Positions 1 to 8,272 of a DNA stretch of 61,049 bases are shown one piece after another. The DNA comes from an uncultured Colwellia sp. (GTDB lineage Bacteria; Pseudomonadota; Gammaproteobacteria; Enterobacterales; Alteromonadaceae). Each line of letters starts with the position of its first letter. The first letter of the stretch is position 1. A program made the translations under genes and the position numbers. Under the pieces are notes generated by a model that saw nothing but the letters and a program-made list of their open reading frames with translations, was not told where the DNA came from and ran no database searches. Location of the stretch: positions 1 through 61,049 of the forward strand of contig CAJXPG010000005.1 of the NCBI GenBank assembly GCA_913057925.1, written 5' to 3'.

Positions 1-33
1 TCTCGTGGGCTCGGAGATGTGTATAAGAGACAG
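1..33. other. Illumina Nextera read-2 transposase adapter (contamination)
   Basis: These bases match the Nextera read-2 adapter minus its first G; bases 15-33 are the 19-bp Tn5 mosaic end used in tagmentation libraries. The sequence lies exactly at the contig edge and interrupts the peptidase reading frame that starts at base 1724. It is a library artefact and should be trimmed. Genuine genome begins at about base 34. Confidence 0.97.
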
Positions 34-1724
34 AGGTAGTTATCAATCACTTCATCAGTAGATAACCAACGCTCTAATAATTGCGATTGAAATTCAGTGT
101 AATCACGTACACCCGAGTTCAATGTTGGGTATTCAACTTTAGACGCTAAAAAGTGTAGCGCATGGCCAAACTCATGGAAGTAAGTTTCAGCATCAGACCA
201 AGAGATTAACGTTGGTTGACCGGCAACACCTTTAGAGAAGTTTGAGTTATTTGACGATAATACGTTTTTCTTACCATCAAAAGTTGTATGGGCACGGTAG
301 GTTGTTGCCCAAGCGCCAGAACGTTTACCTTTACGGGCAAACGGGTCTAAATACCATAAACCAATGTGCTCGCCTGAAGTTTTATCTTTGACTTCCCACA
401 CGCGCACATCTTCATGAAATACTGGTACAGAGCCATCAGTTACTTCGCTAAAGCTAAAGTTGAATAAACGCCCTGCTACATAAAACATCGCTTCACGCAG
501 TTTATTTAATTGCAGGTATTGTTTAACTTCATCTGAGTCTAAATCGTATTTATCTTTACGTACTTTCTCAGCATAAAAGCGATAATCCCACGCTTCAATT
601 TGCTCAATACCATCTTGTCTTTTGCCAATGGCTAACATGTCAGCCACTTCTTCATCAACACGGGCAATAGCGGCAGGCCAAACTGATTCCATGAGTGCAA
701 TTGCATTTTCAGGTGATTTTGCCATGCGATCTTCTAAACGCCATGACGCATAGTTTTTGTAACCTAATAAGCCCACACGCTCATGACGTAACTTTAAGAT
801 TTCAGCAATAATGGCATTGTTATCGTACTGATCGCCGTTATCACCACGGCTATAGTAGTTATTCCAAACCTGTTTACGTAATTCACGTTCTGTTGAATAG
901 GTTAAGAAAGGGTCCATTGACGAGCGGGTATTGGTTATCGCGTACTGACCTTTATGATCACGCTCTTCTGCTGCAGCTGCTGCCACAGCAACAATTGACT
1001 CAGGTAAACCACCTAATTGTGATTCATTTAAATAAACAACGTAACCTTCTTCATCGGCTAAAATATTATTGCCAAACTTAGTTTGTAACTTAGCAAGCGC
1101 TAAATTGATTTCAGCATAACGTTTTTTATCTGCTGCATTTAACGTCGCGCCATTACGGGCAAAGCTATTGTATGTTAACAATACTAAACGTTGGTTAGCA
1201 GGGCTCATCGCCTTCACTTCATCGCTATTGTAAACCGCTGAAATACGTTCAAATAACTTTTCGTTTTGTCTGATTTTAGAAGAAAAAGCTGACAATTTTG
1301 GTGATAATTCACCTTGCAGCTTTCTAAACTCTGGGCTTGATTTATTTGCGCGCCAAATACCGTAGTAACTGAATAAGCGATTAAGCTCAGCACCTGTTCT
1401 TTCCATAGCAACTATGGTGTTTTCAAACGTTGGCGCATCAGGGTTGTTGGCAATAAGTGCTACTTCAGCTAACTCAATCGCCATTGCTTCTTCCATAGCA
1501 GGAACTAAACCCGCTAAGGTGACTTTATCGAACGCTGGCACACCTTCAAATGGACCTTGCCACTTGGCTAATAGTAAATCTTTTGATTCTTGTACTGATT
1601 GGGCACTGACACTGACTTCTTTGGCAGTGGCCTTAGCAGCTTGAGCATCAGTTGTTTCATTGGCGGTAGAACAGCCCATTAAGATACTTGAAACTAAAAA
1701 TGCTTTGATAAACGGAGCTTTCAT
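34..1724 (-). CDS. M3-family metallopeptidase lipoprotein (peptidyl-dipeptidase Dcp/oligopeptidase-like), C-terminus missing
   Basis: Zinc oligopeptidase of the thimet/Dcp type, which cuts short peptides. About 563 codons are present; the family is usually about 700 residues, so the C-terminal part lies beyond the contig edge. The N-terminus is a lipoprotein signal (hydrophobic run ending L-M-G-C, Cys about residue 18), so the enzyme is probably anchored in the periplasm. The zinc site is visible as HEFGH near bases 160-175, followed about 25 residues later by the third-ligand segment TEFQSQ, as in M3 enzymes. It is a single gene: the upstream EF-hand gene has its own terminator. Subfamily (Dcp versus PrlC-like) is not certain; the lipobox argues against cytosolic PrlC. 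Confidence 0.88.
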
Positions 1725-1843
1725 TGAATATTCTCTCTTTATTATGACCCATTAAGTTTAACAAGCATCTATTCGAGGATATATATCAATGACGACCGTC
1801 TATCGCAGTAAAGATGCCGTTAGTCTTATTTTTAATACAGACA

Positions 1844-1874
1844 TAAAAAAGGCCGACTACCTAAGTAGCCGGCC
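1844..1874 (-). terminator. Rho-independent terminator downstream of the EF-hand gene
   Basis: A 10-bp inverted repeat (1851-1860 with 1865-1874, one mismatch, 4-base loop) is followed on the minus strand by a run of six T. It lies 130 bases past the EF-hand stop codon and before the peptidase gene, so it separates two genes read in the same direction. Confidence 0.8.
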
Positions 1875-2004
1875 TAAAGGGGAGTGGATTATAACAAGTC
1901 GATGAAGCGATTTTCTCTGTCCGTAAGAATGACGACTAAATGAATTGATATGAGTTGGGAGCTCCCCTTAAACTGGGTGAGTAATATTACTCGTTTGAAT
2001 AAGC

Positions 2005-2361
2005 TTATTGGTAGTAAGTTGCTTCTGTAGTTTGCGAAACGTAGTCAACTAATTCTTGTTCGGTAATTGAGTTATCAGCATTGCTATCAATGTGCTTAAA
2101 TGATCTAACTAACCAATCATTTTTACCCGCAACCACTTCTTGCTTGCTTAACTTGCCATTTTTATCGGTATCTAACGAGGTAAAGGTAAATTTATCACCT
2201 TCCTCTTCAACCGCTTCTACAGCCTGTTCAAGTAAAATCTTCTCGACTTGGGCAGGAGCAGCTCTTTCTTGAGCAAGGTCATCATCAGCATTAACAAAAA
2301 ATGAAGCAAAACAAACGGCTGCTATAAAAGCACTAAATTGCGTTAAACTGATACTACTCAT
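2005..2361 (-). CDS. Secreted EF-hand calcium-binding protein
   Basis: Small exported protein of 118 residues with two EF-hand loops: one starting DTDKNGKL in the middle and one starting DSNADNSI near the C-terminus, both with acidic residues at loop positions 1, 3, 5 and 12. The N-terminus (MSSISLTQF... to VNA) is a signal peptide, so calcium binding would occur in the periplasm or outside. I chose the start at 2361 because it puts AAGAGG seven bases upstream and begins the signal peptide; an upstream ATG at 2400 adds 13 residues without benefit. The gene faces qseE across a 368-base region with a sigma54-type promoter directed at it. The physiological role is unknown. Confidence 0.85.
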   Translation of the reverse strand: MSSISLTQFSAFIAAVCFASFFVNADDDLAQERAAPAQVEKILLEQAVEAVEEEGDKFTFTSLDTDKNGKLSKQEVVAGKNDWLVRSFKHIDSNADNSITEQELVDYVSQTTEATYYQ

Positions 2362-2426
2362 GGTAAACCTCTTATTGAAACTGAAGCGCTTATTTAGCAC
2401 TTATACTTATTATTTGCCATGGCAAT

Positions 2427-2442
2427 TGCAGACATTGTGCCA
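2427..2442 (-). promoter_or_regulatory. Sigma54-type -24/-12 promoter for the EF-hand gene
   Basis: On the minus strand the sequence is TGGCAC-N5-CTGCA, against the RpoN consensus TGGCAC-N5-TTGCA (one mismatch). The invariant GG (2441-2440) and GC (2429-2428) are exactly 10 bases apart. Predicted start near 2416, giving a 5' leader of about 55 bases before the ATG at 2361. A sigma54 activator (QseF) is encoded next door. Confidence 0.75.
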
Positions 2443-2516
2443 GAATTAATAAATCCATATTTTTCAATAACTAATGAAAACACTTGTGATATTTAGCATT
2501 AAAAAACAGTCAAAAC

Positions 2517-2534
2517 TGTCGCTTTAACACAACA
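2517..2534. promoter_or_regulatory. GlrR/QseF-like upstream activating site 1 (imperfect)
   Basis: TGTC-N10-AACA, one base off the TGTC-N10-GACA motif described for enterobacterial GlrR at glmY/glmZ. It lies about 76 bases upstream of the -24 element of the EF-hand promoter. It overlaps a small inverted repeat ACAGT-N4-ACTGT at 2506-2519. Confidence 0.5.
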
Positions 2535-2638
2535 GGTGAAAAAAATTAGCTAAATCACTGCTCAAAAAGCTCCTAACAAACTCATTTAAAGCTATAAAAA
2601 CAGAGCAATACAGAACATTCAGCGACTGAATAAAACCC

Positions 2639-2656
2639 TGTCGCCAATTCAAGACA
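2639..2656. promoter_or_regulatory. GlrR/QseF-like upstream activating site 2 (perfect)
   Basis: An exact TGTC-N10-GACA, the published GlrR binding motif. It lies about 200 bases upstream of the EF-hand sigma54 promoter and about 75 bases before the qseE start, so it could serve the EF-hand gene, qseE, or both. Confidence 0.65.
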
Positions 2657-2668
2657 CCCTTGTTTTTC

Positions 2669-2684
2669 TGTCGATTTTCAGACA
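2669..2684. promoter_or_regulatory. GlrR/QseF-like half-site pair 3 (N8 spacing)
   Basis: TGTC-N8-GACA, both half-sites intact but two bases closer than the N10 motif. It sits 13 bases after site 2. The spacing makes true binding less certain; it may simply add half-sites. Confidence 0.4.
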
Positions 2685-2729
2685 AAGTAGCTGCAGATTT
2701 TTCACTCAGCTACGTTCAGGCTCAATTTC

Positions 2730-4259
2730 ATGGCTTATCTAAATAAGCAACTAGCGCTAAAAGCGACATTAAATACCTTGCTGCTTTCAATAAATAGCTT
2801 TAGTCAGTCATTACTCAACAAGGTATCAATTAACAAGCTGACAATGATTGGCTTTACCTTTGTTGCGATGCCACTCGTGATGGCTTTACTCTTTGGCGCC
2901 AGTAAGGTGAGTCAGTTAGCCAAACAAAGTACCACGTCTATTTATCAAGTAGCGCAACTGACCCAACTGAATAACAAACTTGATGACACCATTGCGAAAA
3001 AAGAACGTTTCGCTAGCCAGTACGTAGTGCTTAAAGATGGTGAATTATTTGCAGCCTATGCGGTTCAGCAAAAAGTATTAACACGCCTGATCCATGAAAC
3101 GGTAATAAAACAGCAAGATAAAGAGTTAATTAATTTACTGCAGGCGCTAAGTGTTGAAAGTGACAGGATAAGCGCGGTTATGCACAGTGATAACATTGCT
3201 TCCATGTCTTTAGAGCAAATACAGTTGGAATTTAAACAACTGCATAATATTAGTGCGCAGCTAGAAAAGCGCAGTAACTTTGTCGTTAATGACCATGTGC
3301 AAAATATCCACCAAACCACAGAAAGCATTAGTGAAAATATCCTTCAACGCCTTTATATTATTCCTGTAACGCTGTTAATTGCTGGTATTTTTATCATTTT
3401 GATTACTAAACCGTTGAAGCGTCTTACCGATAAAATTCAGCAATTAGAGCAAGGTAACTTTGAGCAAGAAATTAATTTACATGGCCCTGCAGAAGTCAGG
3501 GGAATTGTAGATGCCTTAGAGGACATGAGACTTAGGCTACATTCACTAGAGTTACAAAAATCGAGTTTTATCCGTCATATTTCTCATGAATTGAAAACAC
3601 CACTCGCTGCGATAAGAGAAGGTACCGAGCTAATTTATGATAATAGCGTTGGCCCACTTAATGATGAGCAACAAGAGATTTGCGACATAATCCGTCTTAG
3701 TGTTAATCGTTTACAGATATTAATTGAAGACTTACTCGATTTTAACATTGTATTAGACTCCACCAGTTTACACGGCTTAGAAAAAATAGAATTACCAGAG
3801 TTACTCAATGAAGCCTGTGAATTAAGAAAGTTAGATATTAAATCAAAAGAGCTGCTAATAAAGTGCAATCACAGTCCGCTTGCTATTTATAGTAATAAAA
3901 AGCAACTGAGTGTTATTCTAGATAATGTACTTTCAAACGCCATTAAATATTCGCCAAACAATGGCAGTATTAGTATTACTTACCAAAGTAATAAAGACGG
4001 ATTAACCATTAATATCGTTGACCAAGGCCCCGGCATTGATTCATCGTTAACCGAAAAAGTTTTTGATGCTTTTTATCAAGGTAAAGCACCAGAAAATAGT
4101 CAGATAAAAGGCAGTGGTTTAGGCCTAACCATAGTGAAAGAGTTATTACTTCGCCTAAACGGTAGTATTCAAATTAGCCCAGCTGAAAAGCTAAGCGCCA
4201 TGAATAAACAAGGTACTTGGGTCACTATCCATTTACCCAATACGCAAGCAGAAAACTAA
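2730..4259 (+). CDS. qseE: Sensor histidine kinase QseE/GlrK
   Basis: Membrane sensor kinase of 509 residues that phosphorylates the sigma54 activator encoded two genes downstream. Order of parts: first membrane helix (about 40-60), periplasmic or coiled region, second helix (about 208-225), HAMP linker, HisKA domain with phospho-acceptor His in FIRHISHELKTPLAA, then the ATPase domain with N-box (DNVLSNAIKYSP), G1 (VDQGPGIDS) and G2 (GSGLGLTIV). The E. coli homologue is about 475 residues; the extra length is at the N-terminus, where a later ATG at 2844 is a possible alternative start. The stop is two bases before the ATG of the lipoprotein gene. The qseE-qseG-qseF order supports the identity. 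Confidence 0.9.
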   Translation: MAYLNKQLALKATLNTLLLSINSFSQSLLNKVSINKLTMIGFTFVAMPLVMALLFGASKVSQLAKQSTTSIYQVAQLTQLNNKLDDTIAKKERFASQYVVLKDGELFAAYAVQQKVLTRLIHETVIKQQDKELINLLQALSVESDRISAVMHSDNIASMSLEQIQLEFKQLHNISAQLEKRSNFVVNDHVQNIHQTTESISENILQRLYIIPVTLLIAGIFIILITKPLKRLTDKIQQLEQGNFEQEINLHGPAEVRGIVDALEDMRLRLHSLELQKSSFIRHISHELKTPLAAIREGTELIYDNSVGPLNDEQQEICDIIRLSVNRLQILIEDLLDFNIVLDSTSLHGLEKIELPELLNEACELRKLDIKSKELLIKCNHSPLAIYSNKKQLSVILDNVLSNAIKYSPNNGSISITYQSNKDGLTINIVDQGPGIDSSLTEKVFDAFYQGKAPENSQIKGSGLGLTIVKELLLRLNGSIQISPAEKLSAMNKQGTWVTIHLPNTQAEN

Positions 4260-4261
4260 TT

Positions 4262-4879
4262 ATGATAATAATAAAAAAATATAATTTTACCGAGAAGGTA
4301 AAAATATCAAGCAAACAAACTGACTCAAGAGTGAAAAAAACGTGGCGTGTTATTGCTATTCTGGCTTTCCTCATGACAGCAAGCGCATGTAATGTAACAG
4401 AGCCACCGGCAGCATCCGTTAGCATAACAAATGAAACAACCCAATTTAGTCAGTACTATTTGTGGTTAAAAACCTTAACCGATGAACAAATATTCATTGA
4501 AGAAGATAAACAAAATGCATTACTTAATGCCCAACAAGTTACAGTGCAAATTGCAGCGCAAAGTAAGCTGATTTTAATTTACAGCTTATCAACAGGCGTG
4601 CTGCACCAACCCTACAAGGCTAAGCGCTTACTTAATGAATTTTTACTTGCCGGCAGCAGTATGAGCCAAGAAAATTTAGCCTTTACTATGTTGCTTAGAG
4701 ATCAATTAAATATTCAGCTTAAACTGCGAGAAAAACACAACAAAGCCAATAAGGATTTCATCAAGCAAAGCGATGAACATCACGCGAATATCGAGCAGCT
4801 AGAGCAACAATTAAAACAAGTAAACCAACAACTTATTTTACTGAAAAAAATTGACCAAAATATTAATCAGCGTGGCTAA
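4262..4879 (+). CDS. qseG: QseG-like lipoprotein, accessory to the QseE sensor
   Basis: Lies between the kinase and the response regulator, where enterobacteria carry qseG (yfhG), an outer-membrane lipoprotein that stimulates QseE. Visible: a basic stretch, a hydrophobic segment (AILAFLMTASAC) with a lipobox-like Cys, then a helical, Gln/Lys/Glu-rich C-terminus likely to form a coiled coil. The ATG at 4262 follows the qseE stop by two bases but gives an unusually long n-region; a GTG at 4331 (VKKTWRVIAIL) would give a standard lipoprotein signal and about 182 residues, and may be the real start. Sequence similarity to enterobacterial QseG is not obvious; the call rests on position and lipobox. 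Confidence 0.7.
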   Translation: MIIIKKYNFTEKVKISSKQTDSRVKKTWRVIAILAFLMTASACNVTEPPAASVSITNETTQFSQYYLWLKTLTDEQIFIEEDKQNALLNAQQVTVQIAAQSKLILIYSLSTGVLHQPYKAKRLLNEFLLAGSSMSQENLAFTMLLRDQLNIQLKLREKHNKANKDFIKQSDEHHANIEQLEQQLKQVNQQLILLKKIDQNINQRG

Positions 4880-4911
4880 CCCAATAAGCTAAGCCCCTAA
4901 GAGAGAACTTT

Positions 4912-6291
4912 ATGAGCCGAAAAACTCAAGCCACTGTAGAGAAAGCAGCAAAAATATTAATCGTTGATGACGACCCTAGCTTATTACGTTTACTCGGCAT
5001 TCGTTTATCAGCAGCGGGCTATGATGTTCAGTCTGCCGCGAGTGCGAAAATTGCCTTAGGAATATTACAGCACTTTATTCCGCAGGTGGTTATTAGTGAC
5101 TTACGTATGGAAGGTATGGATGGTATGGCTTTATTTGAGCAAATAAGAAGCCAGCACCCAAATATTCCCGTGGTGATAATGACCGCGCATGGCACCATAC
5201 CCGATGCCATCAATGCGACTAAACAAGGGGTATTTAGCTTTTTAACCAAGCCCTTTGAAAGCCAAGAATTACTCGAAACCGTGGAGCAAGCAATTCGCTT
5301 ACAACCCTCAAGTAGTGAAGAGTCTGGTGAAATAGAGCAATGGCGTAGCAATATTGTTAGTCGCAGCACAGTGATGACATCATTACTGCAACAAGCAAAA
5401 CAAGTCGCCGGCAGTGACTTTAGCATTCTGATCCATAGTCAAAGCGGTACGGGAAAGGAGTTACTTGCTAAAGCGATTCATCAAGCAAGTAATCGAAAAG
5501 ATCAGGTATTCACGGCCATCAACTGCGCAGCAATTCCAGAGCAACTACTAGAATCTGAGTTATTTGGTCACTGTAAAGGCGCATTTACCGGTGCTGAACG
5601 TAATCATCAAGGTTTATTTCAAGCAACCGATGGCGGCACCTTGTTCTTGGATGAAATTGGCGATATGCCACTGAGTTTTCAAGTGAAACTACTTAGGGTT
5701 TTACAGGAAAGGGAAGTAAGGCCTGTAGGAAGCACCCAATCCGTTAAAGTAGATGTACGTATTATTTCAGCTACTCATGTCAATTTAACTAAAGCCATAA
5801 AAGCAGGTACCTTCAGAGAAGATTTATACTACCGGTTAAACGTTGTTGAATTAGAGTTACCGACACTAGTACAAAGAAGAGAAGATATTCCGCTTTTAGT
5901 GCAGTATTTTATTAACCAAGCGGTTGCTCGTTCAAATGCGCCGATCAAAAGTATCAGTCAAGAAGCAATGGAGTTACTGATCAGTGCGCCATGGCCTGGC
6001 AATATTAGGCAATTACAAAACGTGGTTGAACAAAGTATCGCTTTATCTAGTGAGAGTGTGATTAGCGCAAGTTTAGTAAAAAATGCCTTGCGAGATGATT
6101 CAACGCAATTTCCTTCATTTCAGCAAGCCAGAGATCACTTTGAACGAGATTATTTAGCCAAGCTATTAAAGATTACGGCAGGCAATGTGTCGCAAGCTGC
6201 GCGCATAGCACAGCGAAATCGTACCGAGTTCTATAAATTACTCAATCGCCATCACATTGTGGCTGAATCTTACCGTGAAGAGCAGAGTTAA
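4912..6291 (+). CDS. qseF: Sigma54-dependent response regulator QseF/GlrR
   Basis: NtrC-type activator of 459 residues. Receiver domain at residues 12-130 with the acidic pair in VDDDPS and phospho-Asp in ISDLRMEG. The central AAA+ domain has a Walker A-type loop (SGTGKE), the sigma54-contact loop GAFTGA, and Walker B (LFLDEIGD). The C-terminal Fis-type helix-turn-helix ends NVSQAARIAQRNRTEFYKLL, closely resembling the DNA-recognition end of enterobacterial GlrR as I recall it. Family knowledge: GlrR binds TGTC-N10-GACA and activates sRNA genes glmY and glmZ. Here matching sites lie upstream of the operon, next to a sigma54 promoter for the EF-hand gene, making that gene a predicted target. 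Confidence 0.92.
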   Translation: MSRKTQATVEKAAKILIVDDDPSLLRLLGIRLSAAGYDVQSAASAKIALGILQHFIPQVVISDLRMEGMDGMALFEQIRSQHPNIPVVIMTAHGTIPDAINATKQGVFSFLTKPFESQELLETVEQAIRLQPSSSEESGEIEQWRSNIVSRSTVMTSLLQQAKQVAGSDFSILIHSQSGTGKELLAKAIHQASNRKDQVFTAINCAAIPEQLLESELFGHCKGAFTGAERNHQGLFQATDGGTLFLDEIGDMPLSFQVKLLRVLQEREVRPVGSTQSVKVDVRIISATHVNLTKAIKAGTFREDLYYRLNVVELELPTLVQRREDIPLLVQYFINQAVARSNAPIKSISQEAMELLISAPWPGNIRQLQNVVEQSIALSSESVISASLVKNALRDDSTQFPSFQQARDHFERDYLAKLLKITAGNVSQAARIAQRNRTEFYKLLNRHHIVAESYREEQS

Positions 6292-6324
6292 CGCCTAACG
6301 CTTATTACAACTATTGTTGCGATA

Positions 6325-6354
6325 GCTGAGTCAAAGCTCTGTGCTTGACTCAGC
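6325..6354. terminator. Hairpin between convergent qseF and Sel1-repeat gene
   Basis: A perfect 10-bp inverted repeat (GCTGAGTCAA with TTGACTCAGC, 10-base loop) 34 bases after the qseF stop. There is no clear T run on either side, so it may be a weak bidirectional terminator or a 3'-end stabiliser. Confidence 0.5.
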
Positions 6355-6365
6355 GGTTAGCAAAA

Positions 6366-7265
6366 TTACTGTAATTTAAAATCAACTTCCCTGACTTTAA
6401 TATTAACGCCGGCATAATTGAGTTCTTGAAAGAAGTCCCCTTCTTGGCAACTACTGACTTGGCGACAAACAATGACGTACTTTAACACGCCCGATTTATC
6501 ACTTTGTAAAGCCGCTTGCTTAAACCAGTGCATCGCTTGGCTAAGATCTTTTTCGACAAATTGTCCATTCAAATACATTTGACCAAGATTAACCTGCCCT
6601 TGCGCAAACCCTAGCTCAGCTGATTGACTAAAATAGTCAAACGCTTGCTGATAATTGTTTTCAATGTAAGTCGAGGTTAATAGCGTTAAACCTTGGAAGT
6701 TTTCTCTTTTTCCGGGGATAAACAAGCTTGAATCGATGGCAGGCTCAGGATCATTTATATAATTACCATAAAGCATGTTTTGATCTGGGCGCTTTATCAT
6801 GTAAATAGCACCTGATGTGTGCATTGCTTGCAGTTCCTCTAAAGAAAGATCGTAACGCTTAGCTTCGAAATAATCTTGGTAGCGAAGTTGACCATAGCGG
6901 ATACTGTCTTTTAGTGACTGTTGTCGTAAGTAAAACATATTTCCGTACAGTAAAGTGACAACATCACCAGTAATATCAACCACCTTGGCAACACGATACT
7001 TTTCTTTTGGTCGTAATGAATCACTTAATACACGAAAATCGAGAAAGTAAATATCATCAACTTTTGGCTGAGCTAAAAACACTAAAGTTTCATCAAGCTC
7101 TTGCTGAGACTGGGTTGATTTTTTATAAATAAACAAACACAGTGCCACCAGCATTATCACTTTTAACACACTAGCGACATTGTTGTTACGCGCAAATATC
7201 TGTTGAACTTTAAGTTTTAACTTAGTCAACGGCCCCGTTCCATTTTTTGTTATCACACTATCCAT
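6366..7265 (-). CDS. Single-pass membrane protein with Sel1-type repeats
   Basis: About 299 residues. One membrane helix near the N-terminus (VIMLVALCLFIYKK) precedes a region without recognisable domain and then a Sel1/TPR-like repeat pair (AELGFAQGQVNLGQMYLNG, DLSQAMHWFKQAA), a protein-interaction fold. Topology suggests a short cytoplasmic tail and a periplasmic body. I chose the ATG at 7265 because AGAGG precedes it by six bases; an ATG at 7304 would add 13 residues. It converges with qseF, sharing a hairpin. No function can be assigned. Confidence 0.75.
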   Translation of the reverse strand: MDSVITKNGTGPLTKLKLKVQQIFARNNNVASVLKVIMLVALCLFIYKKSTQSQQELDETLVFLAQPKVDDIYFLDFRVLSDSLRPKEKYRVAKVVDITGDVVTLLYGNMFYLRQQSLKDSIRYGQLRYQDYFEAKRYDLSLEELQAMHTSGAIYMIKRPDQNMLYGNYINDPEPAIDSSLFIPGKRENFQGLTLLTSTYIENNYQQAFDYFSQSAELGFAQGQVNLGQMYLNGQFVEKDLSQAMHWFKQAALQSDKSGVLKYVIVCRQVSSCQEGDFFQELNYAGVNIKVREVDFKLQ

Positions 7266-7362
7266 TTTAACCTCTGTCCCTTTAGTTTTTTGGGCGATTG
7301 ACAAAGCAAGCTATCGAATTTTGCTGCGCAAGCAAACTAATAATAATATTAATACTACGATA

Positions 7363-8040
7363 CTAACGGCGAATTAACCTTGCCTGCAACCATGATGAAA
7401 TATCGTTAAGTTGCTCAGGTAACACCGAATGTTCCATCGGGTAACTTTGCCAAGTAACATCATATTCAGCCTGACGTAATAATTGGTTAGCTTTTTGGCC
7501 TGCACTTATTGGGACTACGCCATCTTGTTCACCATGATTTTGTAAAATCGGTGTTTGCTTATTTGACTGATGGCAATTCTCAGGCAAGCTATCTGCGTTA
7601 GGCAAGTAACAAGACAATGCTAAAATGCCCGCTAAACTTTGCTCAAAGCGTAATCCTGAGAATAAACTTAATACGCCACCTTGACTAAAACCTGCTAAAA
7701 CAATGTTTTGAGCTGGAATACCTGAATCAATTTGCTCTTGAATTAGTGCTCTAACTAGTTGCTCTGACTCAAGCACACCTGTCATATCTGCTCGGTTATG
7801 CAGATCCATACTTTTAATGTCATACCAAGAGCGCATAACATAGCCTTGGTTAATGGTGACCGCTTGCTCTGGCGCATGTGGAAAAATAAAGCGAATGCCG
7901 TGATTGGCAGGTAAATTTAGCATAGGTACTATCGGTGCAAAACCGGCACCCGAGTCGCCTAAGCCGTGTAACCAAACCACACACGCGTTGGCTGCAGATT
8001 CAGGCTCAAGAGTAATTCTATCAAGGGGAGATGTTGGCAT
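7363..8040 (-). CDS. Carboxylesterase/lysophospholipase family alpha/beta hydrolase
   Basis: 225 residues, typical for the phospholipase/carboxylesterase (EstB, APT-like) family. Near the N-terminus is the oxyanion-hole segment LHGLGDSGAGF. The nucleophile Ser is in GFSQGG (residues about 126-131), the catalytic Asp in GEQDGVVP, and the His in PMEHSV. No signal peptide is visible, so it is cytosolic. It acts on short-chain esters or acyl groups; the natural substrate is unknown. It lies downstream of the LysR gene, separated by 230 bases that contain a short tandem repeat, so co-transcription is unclear. Confidence 0.88.
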   Translation of the reverse strand: MPTSPLDRITLEPESAANACVVWLHGLGDSGAGFAPIVPMLNLPANHGIRFIFPHAPEQAVTINQGYVMRSWYDIKSMDLHNRADMTGVLESEQLVRALIQEQIDSGIPAQNIVLAGFSQGGVLSLFSGLRFEQSLAGILALSCYLPNADSLPENCHQSNKQTPILQNHGEQDGVVPISAGQKANQLLRQAEYDVTWQSYPMEHSVLPEQLNDISSWLQARLIRR

Positions 8041-8148
8041 ATTATTCAGAAAGTTAACTTAAAAAAGACAGCCATCATAGCAACGGATAACCGCTGTGGC
8101 AAAGCCACTGATAATATTTGCCAACATCACCTTTGGCCACACATGTTT

Positions 8149-8208
8149 GAGATAACTTAGTTTGGGATAGCTAAGTTTGCGGTAACTTAGTTTGAGACAG
8201 CTGAGTTT
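8149..8208. repeat. Four tandem copies of a degenerate 15-bp unit
   Basis: Four adjacent 15-base units (8149, 8164, 8179, 8194), each ending in a version of CTTAGTTT, then a run of seven C at 8214-8220. The unit is 15 bases, so on the minus strand an open frame reads a 5-residue KLSYx repeat (frame 8059-8292), but there is no other sign of a gene. It sits between the esterase start and the LysR stop. Confidence 0.7.
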
Positions 8209-8272
8209 AAAATCCCCCCCTTTCAGCGAACTATGCTTGTTCAGCGACCGATGCTTGAAATAAACAGGCCGT

